DNA of 64,000 nt from Alphaproteobacteria bacterium (GTDB lineage: Bacteria > Pseudomonadota > Alphaproteobacteria > Rhizobiales > Aestuariivirgaceae), in the NCBI GenBank assembly GCA_028868695.1, contig JAGWTZ010000005.1, positions 32,727 to 96,726 of the forward strand, in the 5' to 3' direction. Positions 33,301 through 42,340 of the stretch are shown piece by piece. The position numbers were made by a program, and so were the translations under genes. How positions within the stretch are numbered: position 1 is the stretch's first letter; every line of letters starts with the position of its first letter. Under the pieces are notes generated by a model. That model worked only from the letters and a program-made list of their open reading frames with translations, searched no databases and was not told the DNA's origin.

Positions 33301-34224
33301 ATGATTTTGTGTTGTGGTGAAGCGCTGATTGACTGTCTGCCACGCAAGGGTGCGGATGGCGCGGATGTGTTCCAGCCGGTGAATGGCGGGTCGATCTACA
33401 ATACCGCCATCGCGTTGGGGCGGCTGGGTGAAAAGGTGGGGCTGTTTGCCGGCATCTCGAAGGATTTCTTCGGCGACAGCCTGCGCGCCGGCCTTGCGGC
33501 CTCGCATGTCTCGCCCAAATACCTGCGGCTGAAGGACAACCACACCACGCTGGCGCTGGTTAAGCTGGTGGATGGCCATGCGCGCTATTCCTTCATCGAT
33601 GATGCCTCGGCCGGGCGCAACCTGGTGAAGGCTGATCTGCCCAAGCTGCCCAAGGCGGTGACAGCGCTGCATTTCGGCTCGATCAGCCTGATCCCCGAGC
33701 CTTGCGCCACAACCTATGAGACACTGCTCAAGCAGGCGTCGAAAAGCCGGGTGATCTCGCTCGATCCCAACATCCGCCCCACCCTGATCAAGGACAAGGC
33801 CGGGCATGTGAAACGCCTCACGCGGTTGATCGCACTTGCCGATGTTCTCAAGATTTCCGATGAAGACGTGCAGTGGATGACAGGTTCGAAGAACCTGGAA
33901 AAGGCGGCGCGCGCCTGGCTGAAGAAGGGTGCCAAGATCGTGGCCATCACACGTGGCGGCGAGGGCTGCAGCGTGTTCACCAGGCGCTTCGCCTTTGAGG
34001 CGCTGGCGCCCAAGGTGAAGGTGGCCGACACGGTGGGGGCCGGCGACACCTTCACGGCGGGCCTTTTGCATTATTTCCACAGCCACGGCCTGCTCTCGAA
34101 GAAGGCGCTGGCGGCAATCAGCGATGAAGACCTGAAGGCCGCCGCCTTCTATGCCATGAAGGCCGCCGCCGTCACCGTCTCACGCCCCGGCGCCGACCCG
34201 CCCTGGGCCAAGGAAATGGCGTGA
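33301..34224 (+). CDS. PfkB family carbohydrate kinase (fructokinase-like)
   Basis: MILCCGEALIDCLPRKGADGADVFQPVNGGSIYNTAIALGRLGEKVGLFAGIS..., DTVGAGDTFTAGLLHYF. Confidence 0.92.
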   Translation: MILCCGEALIDCLPRKGADGADVFQPVNGGSIYNTAIALGRLGEKVGLFAGISKDFFGDSLRAGLAASHVSPKYLRLKDNHTTLALVKLVDGHARYSFIDDASAGRNLVKADLPKLPKAVTALHFGSISLIPEPCATTYETLLKQASKSRVISLDPNIRPTLIKDKAGHVKRLTRLIALADVLKISDEDVQWMTGSKNLEKAARAWLKKGAKIVAITRGGEGCSVFTRRFAFEALAPKVKVADTVGAGDTFTAGLLHYFHSHGLLSKKALAAISDEDLKAAAFYAMKAAAVTVSRPGADPPWAKEMA

Positions 34225-34232
34225 CACATTCT

Positions 34233-34388
34233 GCCTTCTCCCTCTGGGAGAAGGTGCCCGAAGGGCGGATGAGGGCCACAGGCCCTTTGCCTGTGGCCTT
34301 TTGGTTGCACGAATGCGGAGGCAAAGACCGATGCTGCGCATCGGCCCTCATCCGGCGCTTTGCGCCACCTTCCCCCAAGGGGGGAAGG
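34233..34388. repeat. Intergenic palindromic repeat of the CTCATCCGC/GCGGATGAG family
   Basis: CTTCTCCCTCTGGGAGAAGGTGCCCGAAGGGCGGATGAGGGCC ... GGCCCTCATCCGGCGCTTTGCGCCACCTTCCCCC; shares a 34-bp block with 17079-17112 (inverted). Confidence 0.8.
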
Positions 34389-34404
34389 ATGATAGCCACA
34401 GCCC

Positions 34405-36846
34405 ATGCACTTCCCCGTTGATGACATCGTCCCCGAGCTGAAAGCCGCGCTGGCGCAGAAATCTGCAGCCATCCTGGTGGCTGAGCCGGGTGCGGGCAAG
34501 ACCACGCGGGTGCCGCTGGCGCTTCTCGATGAGCCTTGGGCGGCGGGACAGAAAATCGTGATGCTGGAGCCGCGCCGCCTTGCCGCGCGCGCCGCCGCCA
34601 CGCGCATGGCGCAGACACTGGATGAAGAGGTAGGGCAGACTGTCGGCTATGCCGTGCGCATGGAGCGCAAGGTCTCCAAGGCCACGCGCATCGAAGTCGT
34701 CACCGAAGGCCTGCTCACCCGGCGTTTGCAGAATGATCCGGAACTGGCCGATACTGCGCTCATCATCTTCGATGAATTCCACGAGCGCAGCCTTGATGGC
34801 GATCTGGCGCTGGCCCTGGCGCTGGATGTGCAGCGCGGCCTGCGGCCTGATTTGAAAATCCTCGTCATGTCCGCCACCCTGGATGTGGAAGCCTTGCGCG
34901 CGCAATTGGGCGATGCGCCAGAGATCACCTCGCGCGGCCGCATGTTCCCGGTGGAAACACGCTATCTCGACAAGGCCACGCGGCAGACAATTGTGCAGGA
35001 TGCCACCAAGGCCGTGCTCAAGGCGGCGCGGGATGTGAAGGGCTCGCTTCTCGTCTTCCTGCCTGGCGAGAGTGAAATCCGCCGCGTGGCCAGTGAGCTG
35101 GAGAATGCCGCCCTGCCCGGCACCGCCATCCGCCCGCTTTATGGCGCGATGCCGCTGGCCGAGCAGGATGCCGCGATCAAGCCTTCACCGCCGGGCACGC
35201 GCAAGATCGTTTTGGCCACCACCATTGCCGAAACCTCGCTCACCATTGATGGCATCGAGGCCGTGGTGGACACTGGCCTCAAGCGCGCGCCGCGATTTGA
35301 TCCCGCCTCCGGCATGACCGGGCTGGAAACCGTGCGTGTCTCCGCCGCTTCCGCCGAACAGCGCAAGGGCCGCGCCGGCCGCTTGGGCCCCGGCTTCTGC
35401 TACCGCCTGTGGCCGGAAGAAGAGATGCGCGCGCTCAGCCCGCATGATGAGCCGGAAATCCGCATCGCGGATTTGTCCTCGCTGGTGCTGGAGCTTGCCG
35501 CCTGGGGCGTTGCCACGCGGGATGGTCTGCCCTTTGTGGAAATGCCGCCGGCCGGCGCCTTTGCCCAGGCGCAGGAATTGCTGCGCGAGCTTGAGGCGCT
35601 GGACGATGGCAACCGCATCACGCCGCATGGCAAGGCCATGGCGCGCCTGCCCTTGCATCCGCGCCTTGCCCATATGGTGATCAAGGCCAAGGCTTTGGGT
35701 GCGGGCACGCATGCCGCAGATATCGCCGCGCTGATTTCAGAACGTGACGGGTTGCCCCGCGATGCACCCATTGATGTCGAACAGCGCCTGATGTTTGTGC
35801 GTGGCAGCGCGCGCGACCGCATCCGCCAAACAGCAAGGCAGATCGCCAGCCTTGCCGCTTTGGGTGAGAGCCAGAGTGACGTTGGCGCCGGCATCATTCT
35901 CGCCCTCGCCTATCCGGACCGCATTGCGCAGAAACGCGGCGGCCTTGGGCGCTTCCGCATGGCCTCGGGTGCTGGTGCTGTGGTGGCCGGGCATGACGGC
36001 TTGGCCAAGAAGGACTTCATCGCCATTGCGCTGCTTGATGGCAGCGGCATGGAAGCCCGCGTGCAGCTTGCGGCCGAACTTTCCGAAGGCGAGATCGAGA
36101 AGCACTTTGCCCATCTCATCACCACCAAGGCCGATGTGTTCTGGGATGCCAAGGCCAATGCTGTCTCTGCCGCGGAAGTGAAGAAGCTGGGCGCGCTGGT
36201 GCTGGCCGAGCGGCCGCTCGCCGATGTGCCGCCGGAAAGGATTTCCGAAGCCATGCTGCAAGGTTTGGCGCAGCTTGGCCTCGGCGCGCTGCCGTGGAGC
36301 GATGCCGCGCAGATGTTCCGTTCACGGATCAATTTCCTGCACCGCGTCATGCCGGAGGCAGGCTTTCCCGATCTGTCGGATGAGGCGCTGATGGCCAGCA
36401 TGGGCGAATGGCTGCTGCCCTATCTCTCCGGCATCAGCCGCAAGAGCCATCTGGAGCGGCTGGACATGCTAGCCATCCTGCGCAGCCTGGTGCCGCATGA
36501 ACTGTCCTCGCGGATTGAAATGCTTGCGCCATCGCGCATGGAAGTGCCCGGCGGCGGGCACTACCAGATTGACTATACGGTGGAGGGAGACCCCACCTTG
36601 CGCGTGCGCCTGCAGGAAATGTTCGGCCTCACCTCCGCCCCGCAAATCGCCGATGGCCGGGCACGCCTCAAGATCGAACTGCTTTCGCCGGCTGGCCGCC
36701 CTGTGGCGGTGACGCAGTCGCTCGAAACATTCTGGGTGAACGCCTACCCTGATGTGCGCAAGGACCTTCGCGGGCGTTACCCCAAGCACTTCTGGCCCGA
36801 AGACCCGCTCACCGCCCAAGCCGTGGCCCCGAGGCGGCTGCGGTAG
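34405..36846 (+). CDS. hrpB: ATP-dependent RNA helicase HrpB
   Basis: AILVAEPGAGKTTRVPLALLDEPW, IIFDEFHERSLDGDLALAL, LATTIAETSLTIDGIEAVVDTGLKRAPRFDPASGM, EQRKGRAGRLGPGFCYRLW. Confidence 0.95.
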   Translation: MHFPVDDIVPELKAALAQKSAAILVAEPGAGKTTRVPLALLDEPWAAGQKIVMLEPRRLAARAAATRMAQTLDEEVGQTVGYAVRMERKVSKATRIEVVTEGLLTRRLQNDPELADTALIIFDEFHERSLDGDLALALALDVQRGLRPDLKILVMSATLDVEALRAQLGDAPEITSRGRMFPVETRYLDKATRQTIVQDATKAVLKAARDVKGSLLVFLPGESEIRRVASELENAALPGTAIRPLYGAMPLAEQDAAIKPSPPGTRKIVLATTIAETSLTIDGIEAVVDTGLKRAPRFDPASGMTGLETVRVSAASAEQRKGRAGRLGPGFCYRLWPEEEMRALSPHDEPEIRIADLSSLVLELAAWGVATRDGLPFVEMPPAGAFAQAQELLRELEALDDGNRITPHGKAMARLPLHPRLAHMVIKAKALGAGTHAADIAALISERDGLPRDAPIDVEQRLMFVRGSARDRIRQTARQIASLAALGESQSDVGAGIILALAYPDRIAQKRGGLGRFRMASGAGAVVAGHDGLAKKDFIAIALLDGSGMEARVQLAAELSEGEIEKHFAHLITTKADVFWDAKANAVSAAEVKKLGALVLAERPLADVPPERISEAMLQGLAQLGLGALPWSDAAQMFRSRINFLHRVMPEAGFPDLSDEALMASMGEWLLPYLSGISRKSHLERLDMLAILRSLVPHELSSRIEMLAPSRMEVPGGGHYQIDYTVEGDPTLRVRLQEMFGLTSAPQIADGRARLKIELLSPAGRPVAVTQSLETFWVNAYPDVRKDLRGRYPKHFWPEDPLTAQAVAPRRLR

Positions 36847-37045
36847 GTGGGCCATTGCCGCACCTTCCTGCTCCCCGGAGGGGGAGCTGCCGGCGGAGCC
36901 GGCTGAGGGGCGATGGGTTCAGACATTCAAAGCGCCACGCTCAACGTCCCACCCCACCCTTCCCCCAAGGAGAGAAGGGCATGGGCTTTGCTCCCGTCAA
37001 TCCGTGCAAGCGCCGCAGCTTTCGCCCCCACCCACTCCCCACTCC

Positions 37046-37186
37046 CGTCATTCCGTGCAAGCGCCGGGCGAAGCCCGCCCATCATTGCAAAGCAATGATG
37101 GGTCTGCGCGCGACACGGAATCCCGCTTGGCCGCAGGCTCCGCACCCGGCCCAAGCTGGGCCCCTGCTTTCGCAGGGGTGACGGAG
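37046..37186. repeat. Intergenic palindromic repeat, left copy flanking the structured RNA region
   Basis: CCGTCATTCCG...GGGCCCCTGCTTTCGCAGGGGTGACGGAG; imperfect reverse complement of 37694-37844. Confidence 0.75.
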
Positions 37187-37210
37187 TGTGTGAGAGGGAC
37201 AGAGAATTAA

Positions 37211-37239
37211 CTTGCTTTTATTCCTAGGATGTGCTAGCT
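37211..37239 (+). promoter_or_regulatory. Candidate sigma-70 promoter for the structured RNA (CTTGCT-N17-CTAGCT)
   Basis: -35-like CTTGCT 37211-37216 and -10-like CTAGCT 37234-37239 with 17-nt spacing, directly before the first strong stem. Confidence 0.4.
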
Positions 37240-37625
37240 GCCTTCCGCTCCCTCGCACTGGGGTCCGGTTCATGACGGTGAACCCGGATGCGAGGGAGTG
37301 GCAGGCCTGCTGGAAGGGATAACGTATCCCATCTCCACCGGGAGCCAGGTTTGAACTTCCTCGGGCACTAAGACCCGGGCTGCTATGGCAAGGCCTCTGG
37401 TGTCCCCCATCAGGCTTCCCCCATGTGGGAAGTGAGATGGATCACCTCGGGTGGAGGGAATCTCCCATCAAGATGGGAGAAACCCGGTGAAACCCCAGAC
37501 CCATAGGGGCGGACTGACAGTTCACCTGATGCTCAATTCCTGCCGGCGCGTGGGGCAACCCAACGCATCAGTAATGCGACTCTAAACACAGTCGCACCCG
37601 CGTGAGTTACCCCACGCGTCTCCCT
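37240..37625 (+). ncRNA. Putative large structured non-coding RNA, family not recognised
   Basis: The ORF track has no ORF lying within 37274-37601. Dense perfect stems: CTCCCTCGCA/TGCGAGGGAG (37248-37257/37289-37298), GGTTCA/TGAACC (37267-37272/37279-37284), GGGATA-ACG-TATCCC (37316-37330), TCTCCCAT-CAAG-ATGGGAGA (37461-37480), TGCGACT/AGTCGCA (37575-37581/37590-37596). Strand inferred from the promoter-like motif. Confidence 0.55.
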
Positions 37626-37693
37626 TCTACCTTCTGCCCCGCACGCCACGGGGCAACCAAGGGCGAAGCCATGACCAAATCCAACTCACCCAC

Positions 37694-37844
37694 CTCCGTC
37701 ACCCCTGCGAAGGCAGGGGCCCAGCTAGGCCGCAGGCTCTGCGCTCTCCGCGCCCAGACCAAGCGGGATTCCGGCTCGCAGACTTCGCCACGATTGCCGT
37801 GCAATCGCGGCCGGGCTTCGCCCGGTCCTTGGCCGGAATGACGG
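37694..37844. repeat. Intergenic palindromic repeat, right copy flanking the structured RNA region
   Basis: CTCCGTCACCCCTGCGAAGGCAGGGGCCCAGCT...CGGAATGACGG, inverted relative to 37046-37186. Confidence 0.75.
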
Positions 37845-38005
37845 TTGGTGGGTGCGGTGCCGGATAGTAACGGGCGAGTCGGCGCACGTGGCCGGAATGA
37901 CGGCGGGAGAGGGCGGGGCCTGAGCGATGGTGGACTGGAATCAGCGGCGGAGTGAAAGTGCTGAAAACGGCGCAAGCCTGCAGCTCATTCAGCGCAAGCT
38001 TCTGC

Positions 38006-39373
38006 TCAGCACTCCACCACATTGACGGCGAGGCCGCCTTGCGAGGTTTCCTTGTAGCGCTCGCTCATGTCCACGCCGGTCTGGCGCATGGTCTCGATGC
38101 AGCCATCCAGCGGCACCACATGCTTGCCATCGCCGCGCAGCGCCAGCGAGGCAGCGGTGACGGCCTTCACCGCGCCAAAGGCATTGCGCTCGATGCAGGG
38201 CACCTGCACGAGGCCGCCCACCGGGTCGCAGGTCATGCCCAAATGATGCTCCAGCGCGATCTCGGCGGCGTTCTCCACTTGCGCATTGTTGCCGCCCAGT
38301 GCCGCGCACAGGCCCGCCGCCGCCATGGCCGAAGCCGAGCCCACTTCGCCCTGGCAGCCCACTTCGGCGCCGGAGATCGAGGCATTGTGCTTGATGATGC
38401 CGCCGATGGCCGCCGCCGCCAGCAGGAAGCTGCGCACGCCTGCGCGGTCTGCGCCGACGCAATGGTCGAGATAGTAGCGGATGACGGCAGGCACCACGCC
38501 GGCCGCGCCATTGGTGGGCGCAGTGACAATCTTGCCGCCAGCCGCATTCTCCTCATTCACGGCCATGGCATAGACCGAGAGATAATCCATCACCTGATGC
38601 GGATAGACCATGTTGGAGCCGTGCTCGGCCTTGAGCTGGGCCAGCACATCGGCGGCGCGGCGCTTCACCTTCAGGCCGCCGGGCAGCGTGCCCCTCTGGC
38701 GCAGGCCCCGGTTGATGCAGGCTTCCATCACGCCCCAGATGCGGTCAAGATTGGCGTTGAGCGCCTCGTCACTTTGCGCCACCGTCTCGTTGGCGCGCTT
38801 CATCTCGGTGATCGACAGACCCGAGGCCTCGCCCATCTGCAACATGCTGGCGGCATTGTTGAAAGGATAAGGCACGGCCAGCATCGCCGGCTTCTCGCGC
38901 AGGCTGGCCTCGCGCTCGGCCGCCGTCTGCACAAAGCCGCCGCCGATGGAATAATAGGTCTCGGAGAAAAGCTCCGCGCCCTCTGCATCCAGCAGGCGCA
39001 TCACCATGCCATTGGCGTGGCCCTTGAGGGCGGGGCCGAAATCGAAAACCACATCCGTGGCGGCATTGAAGGCGATGCGGCGCTGGCCCAGGTCTACCGA
39101 GGTCATGCCCGCAAGCAGGCCATCGACAGCGTCGGGATCCAGCGTGTCCGGCGTTTGGCCGGCGAGGCCAAGAATCACTGCCCTGTCCGTGCCGTGGCCC
39201 TTGCCGGTGAAGGCAAGAGAGCCATGCAATGTGGTGACGAGGCGCTGCGCCCTGGCCTTGTGGGCGGGCGTCAATGCCGCAAGGAAGCGGCCAGCCGCCA
39301 CCATCGGCCCCATGGTGTGCGAGGAGGACGGGCCAACACCAATCTTGAAAACGTCAAAGACAGAAAGGAACAT
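38006..39373 (-). CDS. sdaA: L-serine ammonia-lyase (iron-sulfur type)
   Basis: [78 protein letters not shown]. Confidence 0.95.
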   Translation of the reverse strand: MFLSVFDVFKIGVGPSSSHTMGPMVAAGRFLAALTPAHKARAQRLVTTLHGSLAFTGKGHGTDRAVILGLAGQTPDTLDPDAVDGLLAGMTSVDLGQRRIAFNAATDVVFDFGPALKGHANGMVMRLLDAEGAELFSETYYSIGGGFVQTAAEREASLREKPAMLAVPYPFNNAASMLQMGEASGLSITEMKRANETVAQSDEALNANLDRIWGVMEACINRGLRQRGTLPGGLKVKRRAADVLAQLKAEHGSNMVYPHQVMDYLSVYAMAVNEENAAGGKIVTAPTNGAAGVVPAVIRYYLDHCVGADRAGVRSFLLAAAAIGGIIKHNASISGAEVGCQGEVGSASAMAAAGLCAALGGNNAQVENAAEIALEHHLGMTCDPVGGLVQVPCIERNAFGAVKAVTAASLALRGDGKHVVPLDGCIETMRQTGVDMSERYKETSQGGLAVNVVEC

Positions 39374-39475
39374 GAGGCCACGATAGATAGCACAGCGCGG
39401 TGGACTTGTCGTTTCCAGCCAGCTGGCAGGCCGAAACCGTCATAATTTCATGCCGCATCTGCTAAGTGTCGACCC

Positions 39476-40333
39476 ATGGCTTTGCTTCTCGGACTATTCG
39501 CCGCCCTGTGCTGGGCCGTGCATGATCTTGCCGCCCGGCACTTCGCGCCCCACATGGGTGCCGCGCGGCTGGGCCTGCGCACCGAGCTCGCAGGCTTCGT
39601 GCTGCTGTTGCCGCTGATGTTCAGCCTGCCTGCCGCAAGCCTCAAGGATTGGCTGGCGGTGCTGGCGCTTGGCATTGTCTATGGCTTTGCCATCATCGGG
39701 CTGTTCAAGGCCTTCGCCATGGCGCCCGTCTCGGTGGTGGGGCCCTTCACGGCCGGCTATCCCTCACTGGTCGTGGTGTGGGGCATGCTGCATGGCGATG
39801 TTCCAACCGCAGCGCAATTCCTCGCCATTGCCGCCATTCTGGCGGGCGCGGTGACCGTCGGGCGCAGCGGGCATCATGATGGCGGCATGAACCGGGTGGC
39901 CAGGGGCAAGGTGCCGCTGCTGATGTTCTGGATCATCCTGGCCGATTGCTGCTTTGCCGCCTCGATCGTCATGGGCCAGGCGCTAGGGCCAGTGTTCGGC
40001 GACATGCGCACCGCCGCCTTGCTGCGCATTCCAGCCGCCCTGGTGCTGCTGCCCTTCGCACTGGCGGAGAAATCGCCGCGGATGCCGCTGAACCGCACCG
40101 CGGTTCTCGTGGTGCTGGGCATGGGCGGGCTCGATGCGCTGGCCCTCACCGGCGTCAACGCCATGGGCCTGCTGCCCTACAAGGAACTCGGCGCGATGGG
40201 CATCTCGGCCTATGGCGCCATTGCCGTGCCGCTCGCCATGGTCTGGCTGAAGGAGAAAGTCTCCAAGGGGGAATGGCTGGGCGTGGCGCTGATCGCGGCG
40301 GGTGTTGCCGGTCTTGGCGTTCAAACCGGCTGA
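39476..40333 (+). CDS. EamA/DMT family transporter
   Basis: Hydrophobic 285 aa: LLGLFAALCWAVHDLAARHFAPHMGAARLGLRTELAGFVLLLPLM... EamA-type. Confidence 0.85.
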   Translation: MALLLGLFAALCWAVHDLAARHFAPHMGAARLGLRTELAGFVLLLPLMFSLPAASLKDWLAVLALGIVYGFAIIGLFKAFAMAPVSVVGPFTAGYPSLVVVWGMLHGDVPTAAQFLAIAAILAGAVTVGRSGHHDGGMNRVARGKVPLLMFWIILADCCFAASIVMGQALGPVFGDMRTAALLRIPAALVLLPFALAEKSPRMPLNRTAVLVVLGMGGLDALALTGVNAMGLLPYKELGAMGISAYGAIAVPLAMVWLKEKVSKGEWLGVALIAAGVAGLGVQTG

Positions 40334-41679
40334 AGCGCCACCCGCACCTTGAGGCCCGGGCGGTTGTCGCGCAAATCAACCTTGGTGTCATGCAAGGTGG
40401 CAATGGCGGAAACCAGCGCCAGCCCGAGGCCAGAGCCCGGCGTGGTGCGCGATTGTTCCAGCCGGAAGAAGCGTTCCATCACCTTGCTGCGCTGGGCGGC
40501 GGGAATGCCGGGCCCGTTGTCGGCCACCTCGATCGTGGCGGGGCTTGCGATCCGCAGCACGATCCCGGTTCCCTTCGGCGTGTGGCGGATGGCGTTTTCC
40601 ACCAGATTGACAATGAGCTGCAACAGCAACTCAGCATCCCCCGTGCAAAAAACGCCGGATGTGATCTCGGCGCCCAGTTTCTTGCCATCATCTTCTGCTA
40701 CAGCACCATAGATGCTGGCCACGCGTTCGCCCAGTTCAGACAGGTTTACCCTTGCAAAGGCTTTTTTGCGCGAGCCGGATTCGATCTGGGCAATGCGCAG
40801 GAGCGCCGCAAAGGTTGCAAGCAGCTGGTCGGATTCTGCAATGGCCGCGCCAATCTCGCCACGCAAGTCATCCACCGAGGAAGCGCCGGTGTGGGCCTCT
40901 TCCAGCCGGTTGCGCAAGCGGCTGAGCGGGGTGCGCAAGTCATGGGCGATGTTGGTGGTCACCTGCTTCAGGCTTTCAAGCAGCGCTTGGTTGGAATCAA
41001 ACAGCCGGTTCAAATTGCCCGAGAGCCTGTCGATCTCATCCGACGTGCCCCGCAGAGGAATGCGCTCCTTCAAATGACCCTGCATGATGGCAAGGCTGGT
41101 CTTGTTGATGTCATCAATGCGGTGGAGGAACCCGCGGCTGAGCACAAGGCCCGCAAGCAATGACATCAGCCCCGCGAGAAGGCCCGACCAGACATAGGCG
41201 AGCACAAGGCTGCGCTGGGCCGTCACCACGCGGTAGGCATCCTGCCCGACGAAAATGAAAATGCCGCCGGGGAAAATCTTGCCCTGGCCCCACACTTCAT
41301 GCGCCGTCTCCGCCGCAGGCCGGCCTGCGGCACTGGCCGAAAGTTTCTGCCAGCCCGGAATCACCGGAACGGCATCGAGATTGCCGATGAGCTTGTGGCC
41401 GGAGGAATCCGCCACAAAGAAATAGCTGCCGGGCGCGGTGGGCTTCACGATGCGCTCGTCAATCTCCTTCACCACGGCGTCGGCGCCTTCGGAATCCACT
41501 TCTTCCGAAAAGGTCGTGAACTCATCCTTCACGCGGGCGCGCAACTGGTCTTCCAACGCGTGGCTGGTGGTAAAATAGGTGAAGACCAGAAGCACCGCCA
41601 AGATGACCGCGAACAGCACCGCGCAGAGCGCCGCCAGACGGAAGCTGATGGTGTTGAATAGCCGGCCGCTACGCAACAA
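40321..41679 (-). CDS. Two-component sensor histidine kinase
   Basis: HAMP region, NIAHDLRTPLSRLRNRLEEA H-box, NLVENAIRHTPKGTGI N-box, ADNGPGIPAAQRSKVMERFFRLEQSRTTPGSGLGLALV G-boxes. Confidence 0.94.
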   Translation of the reverse strand: MLRSGRLFNTISFRLAALCAVLFAVILAVLLVFTYFTTSHALEDQLRARVKDEFTTFSEEVDSEGADAVVKEIDERIVKPTAPGSYFFVADSSGHKLIGNLDAVPVIPGWQKLSASAAGRPAAETAHEVWGQGKIFPGGIFIFVGQDAYRVVTAQRSLVLAYVWSGLLAGLMSLLAGLVLSRGFLHRIDDINKTSLAIMQGHLKERIPLRGTSDEIDRLSGNLNRLFDSNQALLESLKQVTTNIAHDLRTPLSRLRNRLEEAHTGASSVDDLRGEIGAAIAESDQLLATFAALLRIAQIESGSRKKAFARVNLSELGERVASIYGAVAEDDGKKLGAEITSGVFCTGDAELLLQLIVNLVENAIRHTPKGTGIVLRIASPATIEVADNGPGIPAAQRSKVMERFFRLEQSRTTPGSGLGLALVSAIATLHDTKVDLRDNRPGLKVRVALQPV

Positions 41680-42340
41680 GGCGGTAGCCCACGCCGCGCT
41701 GGGTGACGATCATCTGGTGGTCATGGCCCTTGTCGAGCTTGGCGCGCAGGCGGCTCATGTGGGTTTCCACCACCGTGGTCTGCGGATCGAAGTGAAAACC
41801 CCAGACATGCTCAAGCAGCATGGTCTTGGTGACGATGCGCCCATCCGAGCGCAGCAGATATTCCAGCAGCTTGAATTCCTGCGGCTGCAGGTCCAGCAGC
41901 TTGCCGGCGCGGCGCACCTCGCGGCGCAGCAGGTCCATCTCAAGCTCACCGGCGCGCAAGGTGGTTTGCACGGCACTGACATGGGGCCGGCGCGCCAAGG
42001 CATTGAGGCGGGCCAGAAGCTCAGGCATGGCAAAGGGCTTGACCAGATAATCGTCAGCGCCTGCTTCGAGGCCTTCGACACGGTCATCCAGCCCGCTCAT
42101 GGTGGTGAGGAACAGGATGGGCGTGTGGTTGCCAGTGGCGCGCAGGCGTTTGACGATGCTGAGGCCATCAAGTTCCGGCAGCATGCGGTCTATGATCAGG
42201 GCATCGAAGCTGGCGGCGCTGGCTTTCTCGAGGCCTTGGCGGCCATCGCTGGCGATCGACACGCTGTGGCCTGTTTCACTCAATCCACGGCGCACATGCT
42301 CGGCCGTGGCCTGATCATCCTCAATCACCAGAAGTTTCAT
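41669..42340 (-). CDS. OmpR-family response regulator
   Basis: MKLLVIEDDQATAEHVRRGLSETGHSVSIASDGRQGLEKA...LIIDRMLPELDGLSIVKRLR, C-terminal winged helix ...QRGVGYRL. Confidence 0.95.
   Translation of the reverse strand: MKLLVIEDDQATAEHVRRGLSETGHSVSIASDGRQGLEKASAASFDALIIDRMLPELDGLSIVKRLRATGNHTPILFLTTMSGLDDRVEGLEAGADDYLVKPFAMPELLARLNALARRPHVSAVQTTLRAGELEMDLLRREVRRAGKLLDLQPQEFKLLEYLLRSDGRIVTKTMLLEHVWGFHFDPQTTVVETHMSRLRAKLDKGHDHQMIVTQRGVGYRLVA

Noticed and set aside
37260-37300. TPP riboswitch resemblance (GTGAACCCGGATGCGAGGGAG versus GAACCTGATC..GCGTAGGGA)
   Set aside because: Only a partial 3'-like match; the CTGAGA thi-box core is missing and the segment forms a long closed hairpin instead.
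37602-37975. Short ORFs in the repeat-rich region near the structured RNA
   Set aside because: They are translations of the palindromic repeats and show no protein family features.
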